Shown: piece after piece, positions 25,052-34,457 of the stretch
How the letters are laid out: each line of letters starts with the position of its first letter
Numbering within the stretch: position 1 is the stretch's first letter
Assembly (NCBI RefSeq): GCF_900086985.1
Contig: NZ_LT593974.1
Location: 930,001 to 994,000 of the forward strand
DNA from: Halomonas sp. HL-93
GTDB taxonomy: Bacteria > Pseudomonadota > Gammaproteobacteria > Pseudomonadales > Halomonadaceae
Length of the DNA stretch: 64,000 nt
Direction: 5' to 3'
Notes under the pieces: model-generated
The model's input: the letters and a program-made list of their open reading frames with translations, nothing else
The model's database searches: none
Told to the model about the DNA's origin: nothing
Program-made: the position numbers and the translations under genes

Positions 25052-25393
25052 ATGCGCAGATGGCTATTATTCGCGCTGCTGCTGGTGTTGGGGGTGCTGC
25101 AATATCAGCTGTGGCTCGGCGATGGTGGCTGGCGCGACTTACAGCAGCTTGAGCAGCGCGTCGCCGTGCAAGAGGCAGAAAATGTGCCCCTTCGCGAGCG
25201 CAACGCCAGGATGGCAGCAGAAGTCACCGATCTTAAAAATGGCCTGGATGCGGTGGAAGAACGCGCGCGTAGTGATATGGGCATGGTGCGTACTGACGAG
25301 CAGTTCTTTTGGGTGCCGGGCGTTGCCATTGAGGAAGAGTTGATTGGCATTAACGCCAGTACAGTGGTTAGCCCGGAGCAGCCCGATGAGTAG
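25052..25393 (+). CDS. ftsB: Cell division protein FtsB
   Basis: This 113-residue bitopic inner-membrane protein has a single N-terminal helix (residues about 4-21, WLLFALLLVLGVLQYQLWLG) followed by a periplasmic coiled coil (LQQLEQRVAVQEAEN...LKNGLDAVEERAR) and the family end motif RSDMGMVRTDEQFFWV. It joins FtsL and FtsQ in the divisome and helps activate septal peptidoglycan synthesis. AAGGAGAG lies before the ATG. It overlaps ispD by 8 nt, the standard gammaproteobacterial ftsB-ispD arrangement. The C-terminal tail after the VPG motif is slightly longer than in E. coli (103 residues). Confidence 0.93.
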   Translation: MRRWLLFALLLVLGVLQYQLWLGDGGWRDLQQLEQRVAVQEAENVPLRERNARMAAEVTDLKNGLDAVEERARSDMGMVRTDEQFFWVPGVAIEEELIGINASTVVSPEQPDE

Positions 25394-26093
25394 CCCTTTG
25401 TGGTTGGTGGTACCTGCTGCCGGGCAAGGACGTCGTATGGCGGCGGATCGACCCAAACAATATCTCCCACTGCTGGGCCGCCCGATTCTCGCGCATACGT
25501 TAGAGCGTCTACACAGCGCGTTTCCTGAGGCCAGGTTGGTGCTTTGCCTGGACGACGATGACCGCTGGTTTGCAGAACAGTGGGTGCCGTTTGCCGATTG
25601 GCAGCGTGTCACCGGCGGCGCAGAGCGCATGGATAGCGTGCTCAATGCGCTCAATGCCATCGGCGCGGGGGATGATGATCTGGTGCTTATCCATGATGTT
25701 GCCCGCCCCTGTGTGACCCGCGACGACCTGCTAGCGCTCCATCAAGCCGTGCAAAGCCACGCGGCAGGCGCGCTGCTGGCGATGCCGGTAGCAGATACCA
25801 TGAAACGCGCCAGCTCAACCGGGACCAGCCTGCGTAGCGAGCCCCGGGACGCATTGTGGCACGCGCTCACACCGCAAGGGTTTCGCTATCGTCAGCTTTG
25901 CCGAGCACTAGGCGAGGCCCGTAAGCGCAATACGCTGGTCACCGATGAAGCCTCCGCCGTGGAGGCGTTGGGCGATGCCCCGCAGTTAGTGCCCGGACGC
26001 CGGGATAACCTTAAAGTGACGCACCCTGACGACCTGGCCCTGGCGGCCGCGATTCTTACTTCACAACGCGAGACGTCCCAGAGGAGTCTTTAA
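25386..26093 (+). CDS. ispD: 2-C-methyl-D-erythritol 4-phosphate cytidylyltransferase
   Basis: This 235-residue enzyme of the MEP isoprenoid pathway joins CTP to methylerythritol phosphate. The nucleotide-binding signature [17 protein letters not shown] lies at residues 10-26, and the substrate region includes [15 protein letters not shown] and [10 protein letters not shown]. The start [11 protein letters not shown] at 25386 overlaps ftsB by 8 nt; an upstream in-frame ATG at 25344 lies inside ftsB and is rejected. The stop TAA overlaps the ispF ATG by one base, so the two are translationally coupled. It is a cytoplasmic homodimer by family. Confidence 0.93.
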   Translation: MSSPLWLVVPAAGQGRRMAADRPKQYLPLLGRPILAHTLERLHSAFPEARLVLCLDDDDRWFAEQWVPFADWQRVTGGAERMDSVLNALNAIGAGDDDLVLIHDVARPCVTRDDLLALHQAVQSHAAGALLAMPVADTMKRASSTGTSLRSEPRDALWHALTPQGFRYRQLCRALGEARKRNTLVTDEASAVEALGDAPQLVPGRRDNLKVTHPDDLALAAAILTSQRETSQRSL

Positions 26094-26581
26094 TGCGAAT
26101 TGGTCACGGATTTGATGTCCATCGGTTCGGCCCTGGCGATCACCTGATGCTGGGTGGTGTGAAGGTGGCGTTTGATCACGGCTTTATTGCCCACTCCGAC
26201 GGCGATGTGCTGCTGCACGCGGTAAGCGATGCGCTGCTGGGTGCCTGTGCGCTGGGCGATATTGGTCATCACTTTCCAGATACCGACCCAGCATGGGAAG
26301 GCGCGGATAGCCGTGACCTCTTGCGTCAGGTTATGGCGCTGGTGCGTGCCAAGGGGTATAACGTCGTCAATATTGATGCCACGGTGATGGCCCAGGCACC
26401 CAAATTGGCGCCCTTTGTGGGTGACATGCGCGAGGCAATCGCGGCAGACCTTGGTGTGGCCATGGGCCAAGTGAACGTTAAGGCAACCACCACCGAGCGG
26501 CTGGGGTTTACCGGTCGCGGAGAGGGTATTGCCGCCGAGGCGGTGGTGTTGCTTAGCCCGCTTGAGACGCCTCATGCTTGA
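26093..26581 (+). CDS. ispF: 2-C-methyl-D-erythritol 2,4-cyclodiphosphate synthase
   Basis: This 162-residue MEP-pathway enzyme carries the metal-binding GHGFDVHRF at residues 4-12 (Asp8, His10), [19 protein letters not shown], and [13 protein letters not shown]. It makes the cyclodiphosphate from CDP-methylerythritol phosphate as a cytoplasmic trimer. The length is normal. It shares a one-base TAATG junction with ispD and overlaps truD by 8 nt, so the three form one compact operon. The C-terminal [20 protein letters not shown] is the family end signature. Confidence 0.94.
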   Translation: MRIGHGFDVHRFGPGDHLMLGGVKVAFDHGFIAHSDGDVLLHAVSDALLGACALGDIGHHFPDTDPAWEGADSRDLLRQVMALVRAKGYNVVNIDATVMAQAPKLAPFVGDMREAIAADLGVAMGQVNVKATTTERLGFTGRGEGIAAEAVVLLSPLETPHA

Positions 26582-27608
26582 ACTACCCCGCTGGCAGCGC
26601 AGCCTGGATGCGACGTTAGGCCCGCCAAAACCGGGCCGGTTTCGCCTGGCGCCCGACGACTTCTTGGTCGACGAGGTGCTGGATTTCGCCCCGGAAGGCC
26701 ACGGCGAACACCTTTGGCTAAATATTGAAAAGCGCAATCAGACGACCCTGGAGGTCGTCAAGTTGCTCAGTCAGCGCTGCGGTGTTGGGACCCGTGACGT
26801 TGGCTATTCGGGAATGAAAGACCGCGTTGCCGTCACCCGTCAATGGTTGAGCGTGCATTTGCCAGGTAAAGAGGCTCCGCCAGATTTAGTCCAGGCCCTC
26901 ACCTATAGCGGTGTGAGCGTTTTGCAGTGCGTCCGCCATCCGCGCAAGTTAAAGCGCGGTGTGCATCGCTATAACCGCTTTCAGCTGCGGCTTAGCGGTG
27001 AGGCGGTGGAGGCGGATGACTTTAGCCAGCGTTGGCAGACACTGTGCCAGCAGGGCGCGCCCAACTATTTTGGTGCGCAGCGTTTCGGGCCAGCGGGTCG
27101 CAATCTGCAACGCGCGGAAGCCTTGTTAGCGCGCGGGTGGCGTAAGCGCGATGACCGACATGGCATCTTGCTATCCACCGCGCGCAGCTTTTTATTTAAT
27201 GAATTGCTTAGCGATAGGGTAGATAAAAATCAATGGCAACAGCCAGTTAACGGCGATACCCTAATGCTTGAGGGCACCCAAAGCGTGTTCAATGTTGACC
27301 AGGTGGACGCCACACTATGCTCGCGTGCCGACGCGCTTGATCTGCATCCCACAGGGCCCTTATGGGGGGTGGGCAATATCAGCCAGCAGGCGGCGGGCGA
27401 GTATGAGGCCGCGTTACTCGAACGATATCCAACACTGTGCGATGGCTTGCTGCGCAGCGGCGTCAAGCGCGGGCAGCGGGCGCTGCGAATGTGTTTGAGC
27501 GAGCCGCGTCTAAACCGAGAAGCGCAGAGCGTGGTACTCTCATTCGGGCTGCCCCGCGGCAGTTTCGCCACTGCGGTGGTCAGCGAACTGATCGCGTCGC
27601 CTGATTAA
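26574..27608 (+). CDS. truD: tRNA pseudouridine synthase D
   Basis: This 344-residue protein makes pseudouridine 13 in tRNA-Glu. Characteristic segments are FLVDEVLDF near residue 30, [18 protein letters not shown] (the catalytic Asp lies in GMKDR) and [15 protein letters not shown]. The start [10 protein letters not shown] at 26574 overlaps the ispF stop by 8 nt; the ATG at 26529 is inside ispF. The length is similar to the E. coli protein (349). It is in the conserved order ispD-ispF-truD-surE-pcm. Confidence 0.92.
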   Translation: MLELPRWQRSLDATLGPPKPGRFRLAPDDFLVDEVLDFAPEGHGEHLWLNIEKRNQTTLEVVKLLSQRCGVGTRDVGYSGMKDRVAVTRQWLSVHLPGKEAPPDLVQALTYSGVSVLQCVRHPRKLKRGVHRYNRFQLRLSGEAVEADDFSQRWQTLCQQGAPNYFGAQRFGPAGRNLQRAEALLARGWRKRDDRHGILLSTARSFLFNELLSDRVDKNQWQQPVNGDTLMLEGTQSVFNVDQVDATLCSRADALDLHPTGPLWGVGNISQQAAGEYEAALLERYPTLCDGLLRSGVKRGQRALRMCLSEPRLNREAQSVVLSFGLPRGSFATAVVSELIASPD

Positions 27609-27649
27609 AGAGGCGGGCAGGGCAGGTGTCATCAATTAAGGAGATTCCC

Positions 27650-28396
27650 ATGCGGCGTTTGCTGCTATCCAACGACGATGGTGTTCATGCGCCTGGGCTT
27701 AAGGCGCTTTACGATGCGCTGACCAAACACGCTAATTTGCGTGTGGTTGCCCCGGATCGTGACCGTAGCGGGGCAAGCAATTCGCTAACGCTGTCGCGCC
27801 CGTTGGCGATGACCGCCTTGGACAGCGGGTTCTATAGCGTCGATGGCACTCCCGCTGACTGTGTCTACCTGGGGGTTAACGGCATCTGGGATGAAAAACC
27901 TGATTTGGTGATTTCCGGGATAAACCACGGCGGCAACCTGGGTGACGATGTGCTGTATTCAGGCACTGTCGCCGCCGCGATGGAAGGGCGTAATTTGGGG
28001 ATGTCGGCAATTGCCATGTCACTGTGCGGTCAAACGCACTTTGCCACGGCCGGCCATTTGGCTGCGAGCCTCGTAGGGGCGGTTGATCAGTTGTCGCTGC
28101 CGCCGCGTACGTTGCTCAATGTCAACGTGCCCGATGTGCCTTGGAGCGAGGTGAAAGGCGTCAAAGTGACGCGGCTCGGCTATCGCGGCCCGGCGGAACA
28201 GCCGTTGGCCGTTCAAGACCCGCGTGGACGCACGCGTTACTGGATTGCCCCGGTGGCGGCCAATGCCGACGACGGTGAAGATACTGACTTTGCAGCCGTA
28301 GAGGCGGGTTTTGTGTCGATCACACCGCTACAAACGGATTTAACGCGCCATCAGGCGCTCAACGACGTTCGAGACTGGCTGGATGCATTCGCCTAA
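27650..28396 (+). CDS. surE: 5'/3'-nucleotidase SurE
   Basis: This 248-residue metal-dependent phosphatase of stationary-phase survival dephosphorylates nucleoside monophosphates. Metal ligands are visible in [12 protein letters not shown] (Asp8-Asp9 region), [13 protein letters not shown] and [25 protein letters not shown]. The start at 27650 has AAGGAG 7 nt upstream; an ATG at 27626 lacks one. It overlaps pcm by 14 nt. It belongs to the surE-pcm-nlpD-rpoS stress cluster. Cytoplasmic. Confidence 0.94.
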   Translation: MRRLLLSNDDGVHAPGLKALYDALTKHANLRVVAPDRDRSGASNSLTLSRPLAMTALDSGFYSVDGTPADCVYLGVNGIWDEKPDLVISGINHGGNLGDDVLYSGTVAAAMEGRNLGMSAIAMSLCGQTHFATAGHLAASLVGAVDQLSLPPRTLLNVNVPDVPWSEVKGVKVTRLGYRGPAEQPLAVQDPRGRTRYWIAPVAANADDGEDTDFAAVEAGFVSITPLQTDLTRHQALNDVRDWLDAFA

Positions 28397-29060
28397 ACTG
28401 TCACCGGAAGAGCTGCGCGGTACGGGAATGACCTCGCAGCGCACCCGTGACCGCATGGTTCAACGCCTGATGCGCCAAGGGATTGGTGATGCACGGGTGC
28501 TGGAGGTCATGGCCAACGAGCCGCGCCACTTGTTTGTGGATGAGGCGCTGGCCCACCGCGCGTATGAGGATACCGCGCTGCCGATCGGGTTTGGCCAGAC
28601 CTTGTCTCAGCCGCTCATTGTCGCCCGGATGACCGAACTGGTCTTGCGTGCCGAGCCGAGTCGCGTATTGGAACTAGGCACTGGTTCTGGCTATCAGACA
28701 CTTATTCTGGCTCGGCTGGTCGATAAGCTGTTTTCCATTGAGCGCATTGAAGCGTTGCACCGGCGTGCCGCCTTTCGGCTCAGCCGATTGGGGGCCCGGG
28801 CGTCATTGGCAGTCGCTGACGGTGGGGAAGGATGGCCCGCCGCCGCGCCGTTTGACGTTATTTTGTTGACCGCCTGTGCGCAGACGTTGCCCGAGCCGCT
28901 TCTGGAGCAACTAAGTCCAGACGGTGTATTGATTGCGCCTCTAGAGGCGTCAGACGGCAGCCAATGGCTGACCCAGATAAAACGCGTCGGCAGCGCGTTT
29001 GAAAAACGCCGCCTTGAGCCGGTACGTTTTGTTCCATTATTGCAAGGAGTGGTCGATTGA
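28383..29060 (+). CDS. pcm: Protein-L-isoaspartate O-methyltransferase
   Basis: This 225-residue SAM-dependent enzyme repairs isoaspartyl damage in aged proteins. Motifs: [18 protein letters not shown] near the start, the isoaspartyl-peptide region [24 protein letters not shown], and the SAM site [16 protein letters not shown]. The ATG lies 14 nt inside the end of surE, consistent with coupled translation. The last bases overlap the TTG start of the following DUF368 gene by 4 nt. Family: PCMT; cytoplasmic. Length is slightly above E. coli (208) because of an N-terminal extension of about ten residues. Confidence 0.94.
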   Translation: MHSPKLSPEELRGTGMTSQRTRDRMVQRLMRQGIGDARVLEVMANEPRHLFVDEALAHRAYEDTALPIGFGQTLSQPLIVARMTELVLRAEPSRVLELGTGSGYQTLILARLVDKLFSIERIEALHRRAAFRLSRLGARASLAVADGGEGWPAAAPFDVILLTACAQTLPEPLLEQLSPDGVLIAPLEASDGSQWLTQIKRVGSAFEKRRLEPVRFVPLLQGVVD

Positions 29061-30028
29061 AGCGTCAACCCGTAAGATTGTTATTAACCGGCGCCGGAAT
29101 GGGCGCCGCGGATGCGGTGCCGGGCGTGTCGGGCGGGACTATTGCGTTTATTAGCGGCATTTATGAAGAATTGTTATTAACCATCAAACAGTTTGGCCCA
29201 AGCGCCTTTGGCGCCTTGCGTCGAGGCGGTTTGCGTGGGCTTGGCCAGCACTTGAATTTAGCCTTTTTACTGCCGCTGCTCACCGGCATTGCGGTAAGTT
29301 TGTTAAGCGTAGCGCATTTGGCGTTATGGCTGATGGAGGTGTATCCACTGTTATTGGATGGCTTCTTTTTTGGCCTGGTCGCCGCGTCGGCCATCGTTGT
29401 AGGTGACACGGGTACACGTTTCAAGCTGCGCTACATGGTGCCCCTGGGCGCCGGGCTATTGCTGGCGCAATGGTTGCCAAGCCTGATGCCGTTGGTGTCA
29501 ACGTTAGGTAACGAATCGTTGGTATTAGTGGTAGCCGGGAGTATCGCCATAAGCGCGATGCTGCTGCCGGGGGTGTCAGGCAGTTTTTTGCTGCTGACGA
29601 TGGGGCTTTACAGCACGGTGATGGAAGCGATACGCAGCTTTGATATGGCCATCATTTTGCTGTTCGGTAGCGGCTGCCTGATTGGCCTTGGGCTTTTTTC
29701 ACGGGTGCTTACCTGGCTGCTAAGCCGTTATCGTGGTTCAACGCTTCAGTTATTGTTAGGTTTTATTGTCGGTTCGCTCCCCGTGCTCTGGCCGTGGCGT
29801 GAACTGGTGCGTTATCAACTGGGTGGTGATGGTGAGATGATCCCGTTGGAACATCGCTACTTATTGCCTGGCGATTATGCGCAGCTAACAGGTGAATCCG
29901 CGCAATTAGTCGGTGTAATAGCGTTGATGGCGTTTGGTGCACTACTCGTTGTACTGTTGCATCGGCGTGCCCTTAGGCGCACGCCGCCCATGTCTCCCCA
30001 GACCGCCTCCGCTGCTGAAAAGGAGTAG
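29057..30028 (+). CDS. popT: DUF368 undecaprenyl-phosphate translocase (PopT-like)
   Basis: This 323-residue polytopic inner-membrane protein has the DUF368 hallmarks GMGAADAVPGVSGGTIAFISGIYEE near the N-terminus and the related internal motif LLPGVSGSFLLLTMGLYSTV near residue 175, the two inverted-repeat signatures. DUF368 proteins were recently linked to flipping undecaprenyl phosphate back to the cytoplasmic face for wall and envelope polymer synthesis, in parallel with DedA proteins. The start is TTG at 29057 with AAGGAG 7 nt upstream, overlapping pcm by 4 nt. It sits between pcm and nlpD, where E. coli has no such gene. The translocase assignment is by family. Confidence 0.88.
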   Translation: MKRQPVRLLLTGAGMGAADAVPGVSGGTIAFISGIYEELLLTIKQFGPSAFGALRRGGLRGLGQHLNLAFLLPLLTGIAVSLLSVAHLALWLMEVYPLLLDGFFFGLVAASAIVVGDTGTRFKLRYMVPLGAGLLLAQWLPSLMPLVSTLGNESLVLVVAGSIAISAMLLPGVSGSFLLLTMGLYSTVMEAIRSFDMAIILLFGSGCLIGLGLFSRVLTWLLSRYRGSTLQLLLGFIVGSLPVLWPWRELVRYQLGGDGEMIPLEHRYLLPGDYAQLTGESAQLVGVIALMAFGALLVVLLHRRALRRTPPMSPQTASAAEKE

Positions 30029-30035
30029 GCTTTGC

Positions 30036-31112
30036 ATGCGTAAGATAGTAATGATGTCCGCACTGGCGTTAGCTGTTGCCGGCTGTGCCAATCAGCAGGG
30101 CGGCGGGCCGCAGGTGCGCGATTTGAGCGATGCCCGCGAAGCGGTGGAGCGCACCCCTGAATACCAGGTAAAAGAAGGCGATACGCTTTACGGCATCGCC
30201 TGGCAGCATAACCTTGATTATCGTGAAGTTGCCGCGCTAAACAACATTGAGCCTCCTTACCGTATTCAACCTGGTCAGACGCTGGCGCTACGAGAGGGTG
30301 CCGAGTCATCACCATCGTCTTCGAGTGACACAGCGTCATCTTCGGATGGGTCTTCAGGCGGTGCAGTCGCCCGTGGGCTGGCACCCGATGCGTCATCTTC
30401 AGGTGGCGGCGATCAGGAGATGGACTGGTTGCTGCCCGATGAAACGGCCATTGAGCGAAATCAGCGCACCGCTGAGCGTGACGCCGTGGAAGCGTCGCAG
30501 GAAGTGGCCGAGGCTGCACCTGATGATAGCCGTGAAGAAGTTGCTACGGCCGAAACCGCCTCGGACGTGGAATCGGCGCCCGAAGCTGACCCAGAGCCAA
30601 GCCAAACCGAGCAGACCGAAGCGGAGCCGACACCCGAATCGGAACCCGAGCAGGAACCTGAAGAAGCCCCCGAACAGGATACGGCCGAAAGCGATGAATC
30701 GGCACCTGACCGCGACGGACGCACTTACACACCGGCCGAAACCATTGATTGGCAGTGGCCGAGTGAGGGCAAGGTCGTGGGTGAATTCGGTCAAGGCGAT
30801 AGCGTTACCGCCGGGATTGATATCGCAGGAGAAAAGGGGCAACCTGTGAGAGCCGCTGGACCTGGCATTGTGGTATATGCAGGCAGTGGTGTGCGCGGTT
30901 ACGGTAACCTCATTCTGCTCAAGCACAACGATGAATTTCTCAGCGCTTATGCGCACAACGACAGCCTAAATGTCAGCGAGAATGATGTTGTGGAAGCCGG
31001 CGAGGTCATTGCCTCCATGGGCGATAGTGACGCGGAAGATGCGAGGCTGCATTTCGAGGTTCGCCGCGAAGGCCAGCCTCAAGATCCCCTGGAGTTTCTG
31101 CCGTCACGCTAA
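30036..31112 (+). CDS. nlpD: NlpD-like lipoprotein, LysM and LytM domains
   Basis: This 358-residue outer-membrane lipoprotein has a lipobox LAVAGC with Cys at residue 16, a LysM domain at about 40-90 (YQVKEGDTLYGIAWQHNLDYREVAALNNI), a long Glu/Pro/Ser-rich linker (about 90-235), and a C-terminal M23/LytM domain at about 245-355 (GIDIAGEKGQPVRAAGPGIVVYAG, LSAYAHN, LHFEVRREG). The zinc-binding His of active M23 enzymes is replaced (GIDIA), as in E. coli NlpD, so it activates an amidase such as AmiC rather than cutting wall itself. ATG at 30036 has AAAAGGAG 10 nt upstream. It is followed by rpoS; the rpoS promoter classically lies inside nlpD. Confidence 0.9.
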   Translation: MRKIVMMSALALAVAGCANQQGGGPQVRDLSDAREAVERTPEYQVKEGDTLYGIAWQHNLDYREVAALNNIEPPYRIQPGQTLALREGAESSPSSSSDTASSSDGSSGGAVARGLAPDASSSGGGDQEMDWLLPDETAIERNQRTAERDAVEASQEVAEAAPDDSREEVATAETASDVESAPEADPEPSQTEQTEAEPTPESEPEQEPEEAPEQDTAESDESAPDRDGRTYTPAETIDWQWPSEGKVVGEFGQGDSVTAGIDIAGEKGQPVRAAGPGIVVYAGSGVRGYGNLILLKHNDEFLSAYAHNDSLNVSENDVVEAGEVIASMGDSDAEDARLHFEVRREGQPQDPLEFLPSR

Positions 31113-31262
31113 CCGATATCAGCTATGAACACGTGTGTTGCCAAGACCATCACGACAGGTAACGACGTTAACGCTTTATATAACAATAACGATGGGAGTC
31201 GCAGCATTGACCCCATTTGGTTTTTTTAAGGGCGGATAGGCGATATAACGGGGGTAAGACGG

Positions 31263-32234
31263 ATGAGTATGCTGGAAAAAGATCTACAGGAAGTAGACCT
31301 GAACGCTGTGGAAGAAGCACTTGACGATGGTGATGAAGTAGCCGCCGCCGAAGATGCCTTTGAAAAAGCGTTAGGGCGCGAGGACCGTCAGCAGCATCAA
31401 AGCCTTGATGCCACGCAGATCTACCTCAATGAAATTGGCTTTTCGCCACTATTAACGCCCGAAGAGGAAGTGTACTACGGGCGTCTGGCACGCAAGGGTG
31501 ACCCGTTGGGTCGCTCGCGGATGATTGAGTCCAACTTGCGGTTGGTGGTGAAAATAGCCCGCCGCTATCTGAATCGTGGGCTAACCCTGCTGGACTTAAT
31601 TGAAGAAGGTAATTTAGGTCTCATCCGGGCCGTCGAGAAATTCGACCCCGAGCGCGGTTTCCGCTTCTCAACGTATGCCACTTGGTGGATCCGGCAAACC
31701 ATTGAGCGGGCGCTGATGAATCAAACCCGCACCATTCGGTTGCCGATCCACGTGGTTAAAGAGCTTAATATCTATTTGCGTGCTGCCCGCGAATTGACGC
31801 AAAAGCTTGACCACGAGGCCACGGCGGAGGAAATCGCTGAGCATCTCGACAAGCCGGTGGGGACGGTCAAAAAAATGCTGGGGCTTAACGAGCGTGTCTC
31901 CTCGGTTGATTACCCCATGGGTGGCGAAAGCGACAAACCGCTAATTGATACGCTGACCGACGAGGAAGACCACGGGCCCGAGGCCTCTCTGGTTGACGGC
32001 GATGTTAAAGAGCACGTTGATCATTGGCTCGACGAGCTCAATGAGAAGCAGCGCGAAGTGGTCGTGCGGCGTTTTGGTTTGCGCGGCCACGAAGCGGCCA
32101 CCCTGGAAGAAGTTGGCGCTGAAATTGGCTTAACCCGCGAGCGTGTTCGCCAAATCCAGGTCGAAGCGCTTAAAAAGCTGCGCCGGTCACTGGAGAAACA
32201 GGGCCTGTCGTTATCGTCGATTTTTGAAAGCTAG
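31263..32234 (+). CDS. rpoS: RNA polymerase sigma factor RpoS
   Basis: This 323-residue stationary-phase/general-stress sigma factor has region 1.2 [19 protein letters not shown], region 2 [30 protein letters not shown] and [17 protein letters not shown], and region 4 [28 protein letters not shown]. The Cter segment [15 protein letters not shown] is RpoS-like. It is alone after nlpD, 150 nt downstream, in the conserved surE-pcm-nlpD-rpoS order. A hairpin terminator follows at 32268-32297. The cfa promoter at 10845-10855 in this window matches RpoS preference. The acidic N-terminus ([23 protein letters not shown]) fits other proteins in this window. Confidence 0.95.
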   Translation: MSMLEKDLQEVDLNAVEEALDDGDEVAAAEDAFEKALGREDRQQHQSLDATQIYLNEIGFSPLLTPEEEVYYGRLARKGDPLGRSRMIESNLRLVVKIARRYLNRGLTLLDLIEEGNLGLIRAVEKFDPERGFRFSTYATWWIRQTIERALMNQTRTIRLPIHVVKELNIYLRAARELTQKLDHEATAEEIAEHLDKPVGTVKKMLGLNERVSSVDYPMGGESDKPLIDTLTDEEDHGPEASLVDGDVKEHVDHWLDELNEKQREVVVRRFGLRGHEAATLEEVGAEIGLTRERVRQIQVEALKKLRRSLEKQGLSLSSIFES

Positions 32235-32267
32235 CGATCTTGTGTTTTGGCATCGCTAATTCCCCAG

Positions 32268-32297
32268 CACCGGGCCATGTGCCCGGTGACTTTATTT
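32268..32297 (+). terminator. Hairpin terminator after rpoS
   Basis: CACCGGGC (32268-32275) pairs with GCCCGGTG (32281-32288) around CATGT and is followed by an imperfect T-rich tail (ACTTTATTT). A moderate rho-independent terminator. Confidence 0.75.
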
Positions 32298-32344
32298 AGC
32301 AATAATGATTAACCCCGATTGGTAAGCAACAAGCGAGAAATGAC

Positions 32345-33445
32345 ATGCGCCCGCTGGTGGCTCATATTGATTTAGACGCACTGCGTCACAACTATCAGTT
32401 GGCGTGTCAATGCGCGCCTCACAGTCGCTCGGTGGCGGTCATCAAAGCCAACGCCTACGGCCATGGGGCACTTGACTGCGCGCGCGCTCTGGCGGCCGAT
32501 GCACCGGCGTTTGCCGTGGCATGTTTGGAAGAGGCGCTGGCGCTGCGCGAAGGCGGTATCACCACGCCGATTATCCTGTTGGAAGGCATCTTTAGCGCCG
32601 ACGAATTGGCGTTGGTAGATCGCCACCGGCTGTGGATGGCGGTGCACAGCGCCTGGCAGGTGGAAGCATTGCTAACCTTTTCGCCCCGCGAGCCGATTCC
32701 GGTCTGGGTCAAGGTAGATTCGGGCATGCACCGGCTGGGGTTTTCGCCACACGAAGTTAGCGCTATCTGGCAGCGTCTTCACGAAGCACCCCAGACAGGA
32801 ACGCTGCATTTGATGAGCCACTTTGCCACCGCCGATGCCGCCGATAGCCGCTATTTCGAGCAGCAGATGGCGGTATTAAAAACACTTTCCACTACCTTGA
32901 ATGCACCGCTTTGTCTGGCTAACTCGCCTGCCACGCTTGCCTGGCCGGTGGCCCACGGCGCCTGGAACCGGCCGGGCATCATGCTGTACGGCAGCAATCC
33001 GCTGGAAACCACGACCCCAACGACCGAGTCGCTTCGCCCGGTGATGACGCTGCGTTCCGAAATCATTGCCCTGCGCGATGTCGAGGCAGGCGAGCCGGTA
33101 GGCTACGGCGGTCGTTGGCGGGCACCATGTCGCTCGCGTATCGCGGTGGTGGCCGGGGGCTATGGCGATGGCTATGACCGCCACGCCCAGGACGGCACAC
33201 CTGTGCTGGTGAATGGCCAGCGCTGCCCGCTGGTGGGTAAGGTGTCCATGGATATGTTCACGGTGGATGTTAGCGGCGTGGCCGATGCGGCCATTGGTAG
33301 CGAAGTCGTGTTGTGGGGGCGTGCAGGCAACGGCGCGGTGCTGTCAGTCGACGAGGTCGCCCGTAGCTGCGATACCATCAGCTATACCCTACTCACAGGG
33401 GTGTTGCCCCGCGTGCCACGCCGCTATCATGGCGCTTTTGTATAA
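32345..33445 (+). CDS. alr: Alanine racemase
   Basis: This 366-residue PLP enzyme interconverts L- and D-alanine for peptidoglycan. The PLP-binding lysine is Lys34 in VIKANAYGHGALDCARAL, and the second catalytic residue (Tyr) is in the C-terminal domain near GYGGRWRAPCRSRIAVVAGGYGDGYDR. The N-terminal TIM barrel and C-terminal beta domain are both complete. AATGACATG start context; a weak AGCGAG-type ribosome site precedes the ATG. It lies 110 nt after rpoS and is followed directly by the lipid A acyltransferase gene, whose ATG abuts the alr stop. Confidence 0.93.
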   Translation: MRPLVAHIDLDALRHNYQLACQCAPHSRSVAVIKANAYGHGALDCARALAADAPAFAVACLEEALALREGGITTPIILLEGIFSADELALVDRHRLWMAVHSAWQVEALLTFSPREPIPVWVKVDSGMHRLGFSPHEVSAIWQRLHEAPQTGTLHLMSHFATADAADSRYFEQQMAVLKTLSTTLNAPLCLANSPATLAWPVAHGAWNRPGIMLYGSNPLETTTPTTESLRPVMTLRSEIIALRDVEAGEPVGYGGRWRAPCRSRIAVVAGGYGDGYDRHAQDGTPVLVNGQRCPLVGKVSMDMFTVDVSGVADAAIGSEVVLWGRAGNGAVLSVDEVARSCDTISYTLLTGVLPRVPRRYHGAFV

Positions 33446-34384
33446 ATGGCTAACCGCATGTCGAGATCATCTGCAGATTCATCTTCTTCACGCTCGTTTG
33501 CGCATCCGCGCTTTTGGTTAACTTGGTTGGCGATAGCGGGGATGTACGTTACAGCATGGCTTCCCTGGCGGCTGAATATTGCTATCGGTTCGGGTATTGG
33601 TCGCTTGGCATGGCGATTTGCCAAACGCCGTCGACATATCACCGACGTCAATATCAAGCTTTGTTTTCCGGAAAAAAGCCCGGCGGAACAGCGGGAACTG
33701 GTTAAACAAACGTTTATCGCCAATGGCATTGGCTTGGTGGAAACCGCCGTGGCGTGGTGCCGAAGCCCTGAGGATTTTCGCCATCGGGTGGCGTGTATCG
33801 GTGAGGAGAATCTTGCCAGGGCCCAGGCACAAGGTGACGGCGTGTTGATTATCGGCGTGCATTTTTCGCCGCTGGATTTGGGCGGTGCGCTACACTCGCT
33901 GTTTTTCACGTCGGATGCGGTTTACCGCCCGCATAATAACCCGCTGTTCGACCGCTTTATGACTCGCGCCCGCCTGCGGGTGTTTGACCAGATGATTCAT
34001 CGCCACGATCTTCGTAGCGTGGTCAGGCGGCTAAAAGCCGGGTATTCGGTATGGTATTCACCCGACCAGGATTTTGGCCGCGATGCCAGCGTGTTCGCGC
34101 CGTTTTTTGGCCAGCAGGCGGCAACGGTGCGGCTGACCGCTAAAATCGCCCGGATGACCGGGGCGCAAGTGGTACCGTTGATTTTCTACCGTAACCCGGA
34201 TAACCGCACCTACACCTACGAGTGGCTGCCTGCGCTGGAAAACTATCCGAGCAACGATGAGGTCGCCGATGCCACGCGGGTGAATGCGTTTATCGAGCAG
34301 GCCATTCGTCAGCATCCCGAACAGTATTTATGGCTGCACCGGCGTTTTAAAACGCGGCCGGAAGGCGAGCCAGGGGTTTATTAG
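33446..34384 (+). CDS. Lipid A late acyltransferase (LpxL/HtrB family)
   Basis: This 312-residue inner-membrane protein has one N-terminal membrane helix (about 24-42, WLTWLAIAGMYVTAWLPW) and the LpxL-type acyltransferase domain with the catalytic H-x4-D in VHFSPLD. Further marks are YRPHNNPLFDRFMTRAR and VWYSPDQDFGRDASVFAPFFG. It adds a secondary acyl chain to Kdo-lipid A. Which member of the LpxL/LpxM/LpxP set it is cannot be decided from sequence alone; the DQDFG motif favours the lauroyl/palmitoleoyl (LpxL/LpxP) side. The ATG directly follows the alr stop. A bidirectional terminator at 34411-34441 separates it from speD. Confidence 0.87.
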   Translation: MANRMSRSSADSSSSRSFAHPRFWLTWLAIAGMYVTAWLPWRLNIAIGSGIGRLAWRFAKRRRHITDVNIKLCFPEKSPAEQRELVKQTFIANGIGLVETAVAWCRSPEDFRHRVACIGEENLARAQAQGDGVLIIGVHFSPLDLGGALHSLFFTSDAVYRPHNNPLFDRFMTRARLRVFDQMIHRHDLRSVVRRLKAGYSVWYSPDQDFGRDASVFAPFFGQQAATVRLTAKIARMTGAQVVPLIFYRNPDNRTYTYEWLPALENYPSNDEVADATRVNAFIEQAIRQHPEQYLWLHRRFKTRPEGEPGVY

Positions 34385-34410
34385 CCTTGGTTTTGGTTAT
34401 TCAGACATAA

Positions 34411-34441
34411 AAAAAGGCCGGCAATTAAAGCCGGCCTTTTT
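34411..34441. terminator. Bidirectional terminator between the lipid A acyltransferase gene and speD
   Basis: AAAAAGGCCGGC (34411-34422) pairs with GCCGGCCTTTTT (34430-34441) around AATTAAA. It has a T-run on one strand and an A-run on the other, so it can stop both convergent transcripts. Confidence 0.9.
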
Positions 34442-34457
34442 GCGTTTCGTGCCTCGG

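Noticed and set aside
26090..26737. 215-codon open frame on the minus strand
   Set aside because: It is antisense to ispF and truD and has the arginine/serine/glycine-rich look of non-coding antisense frames.
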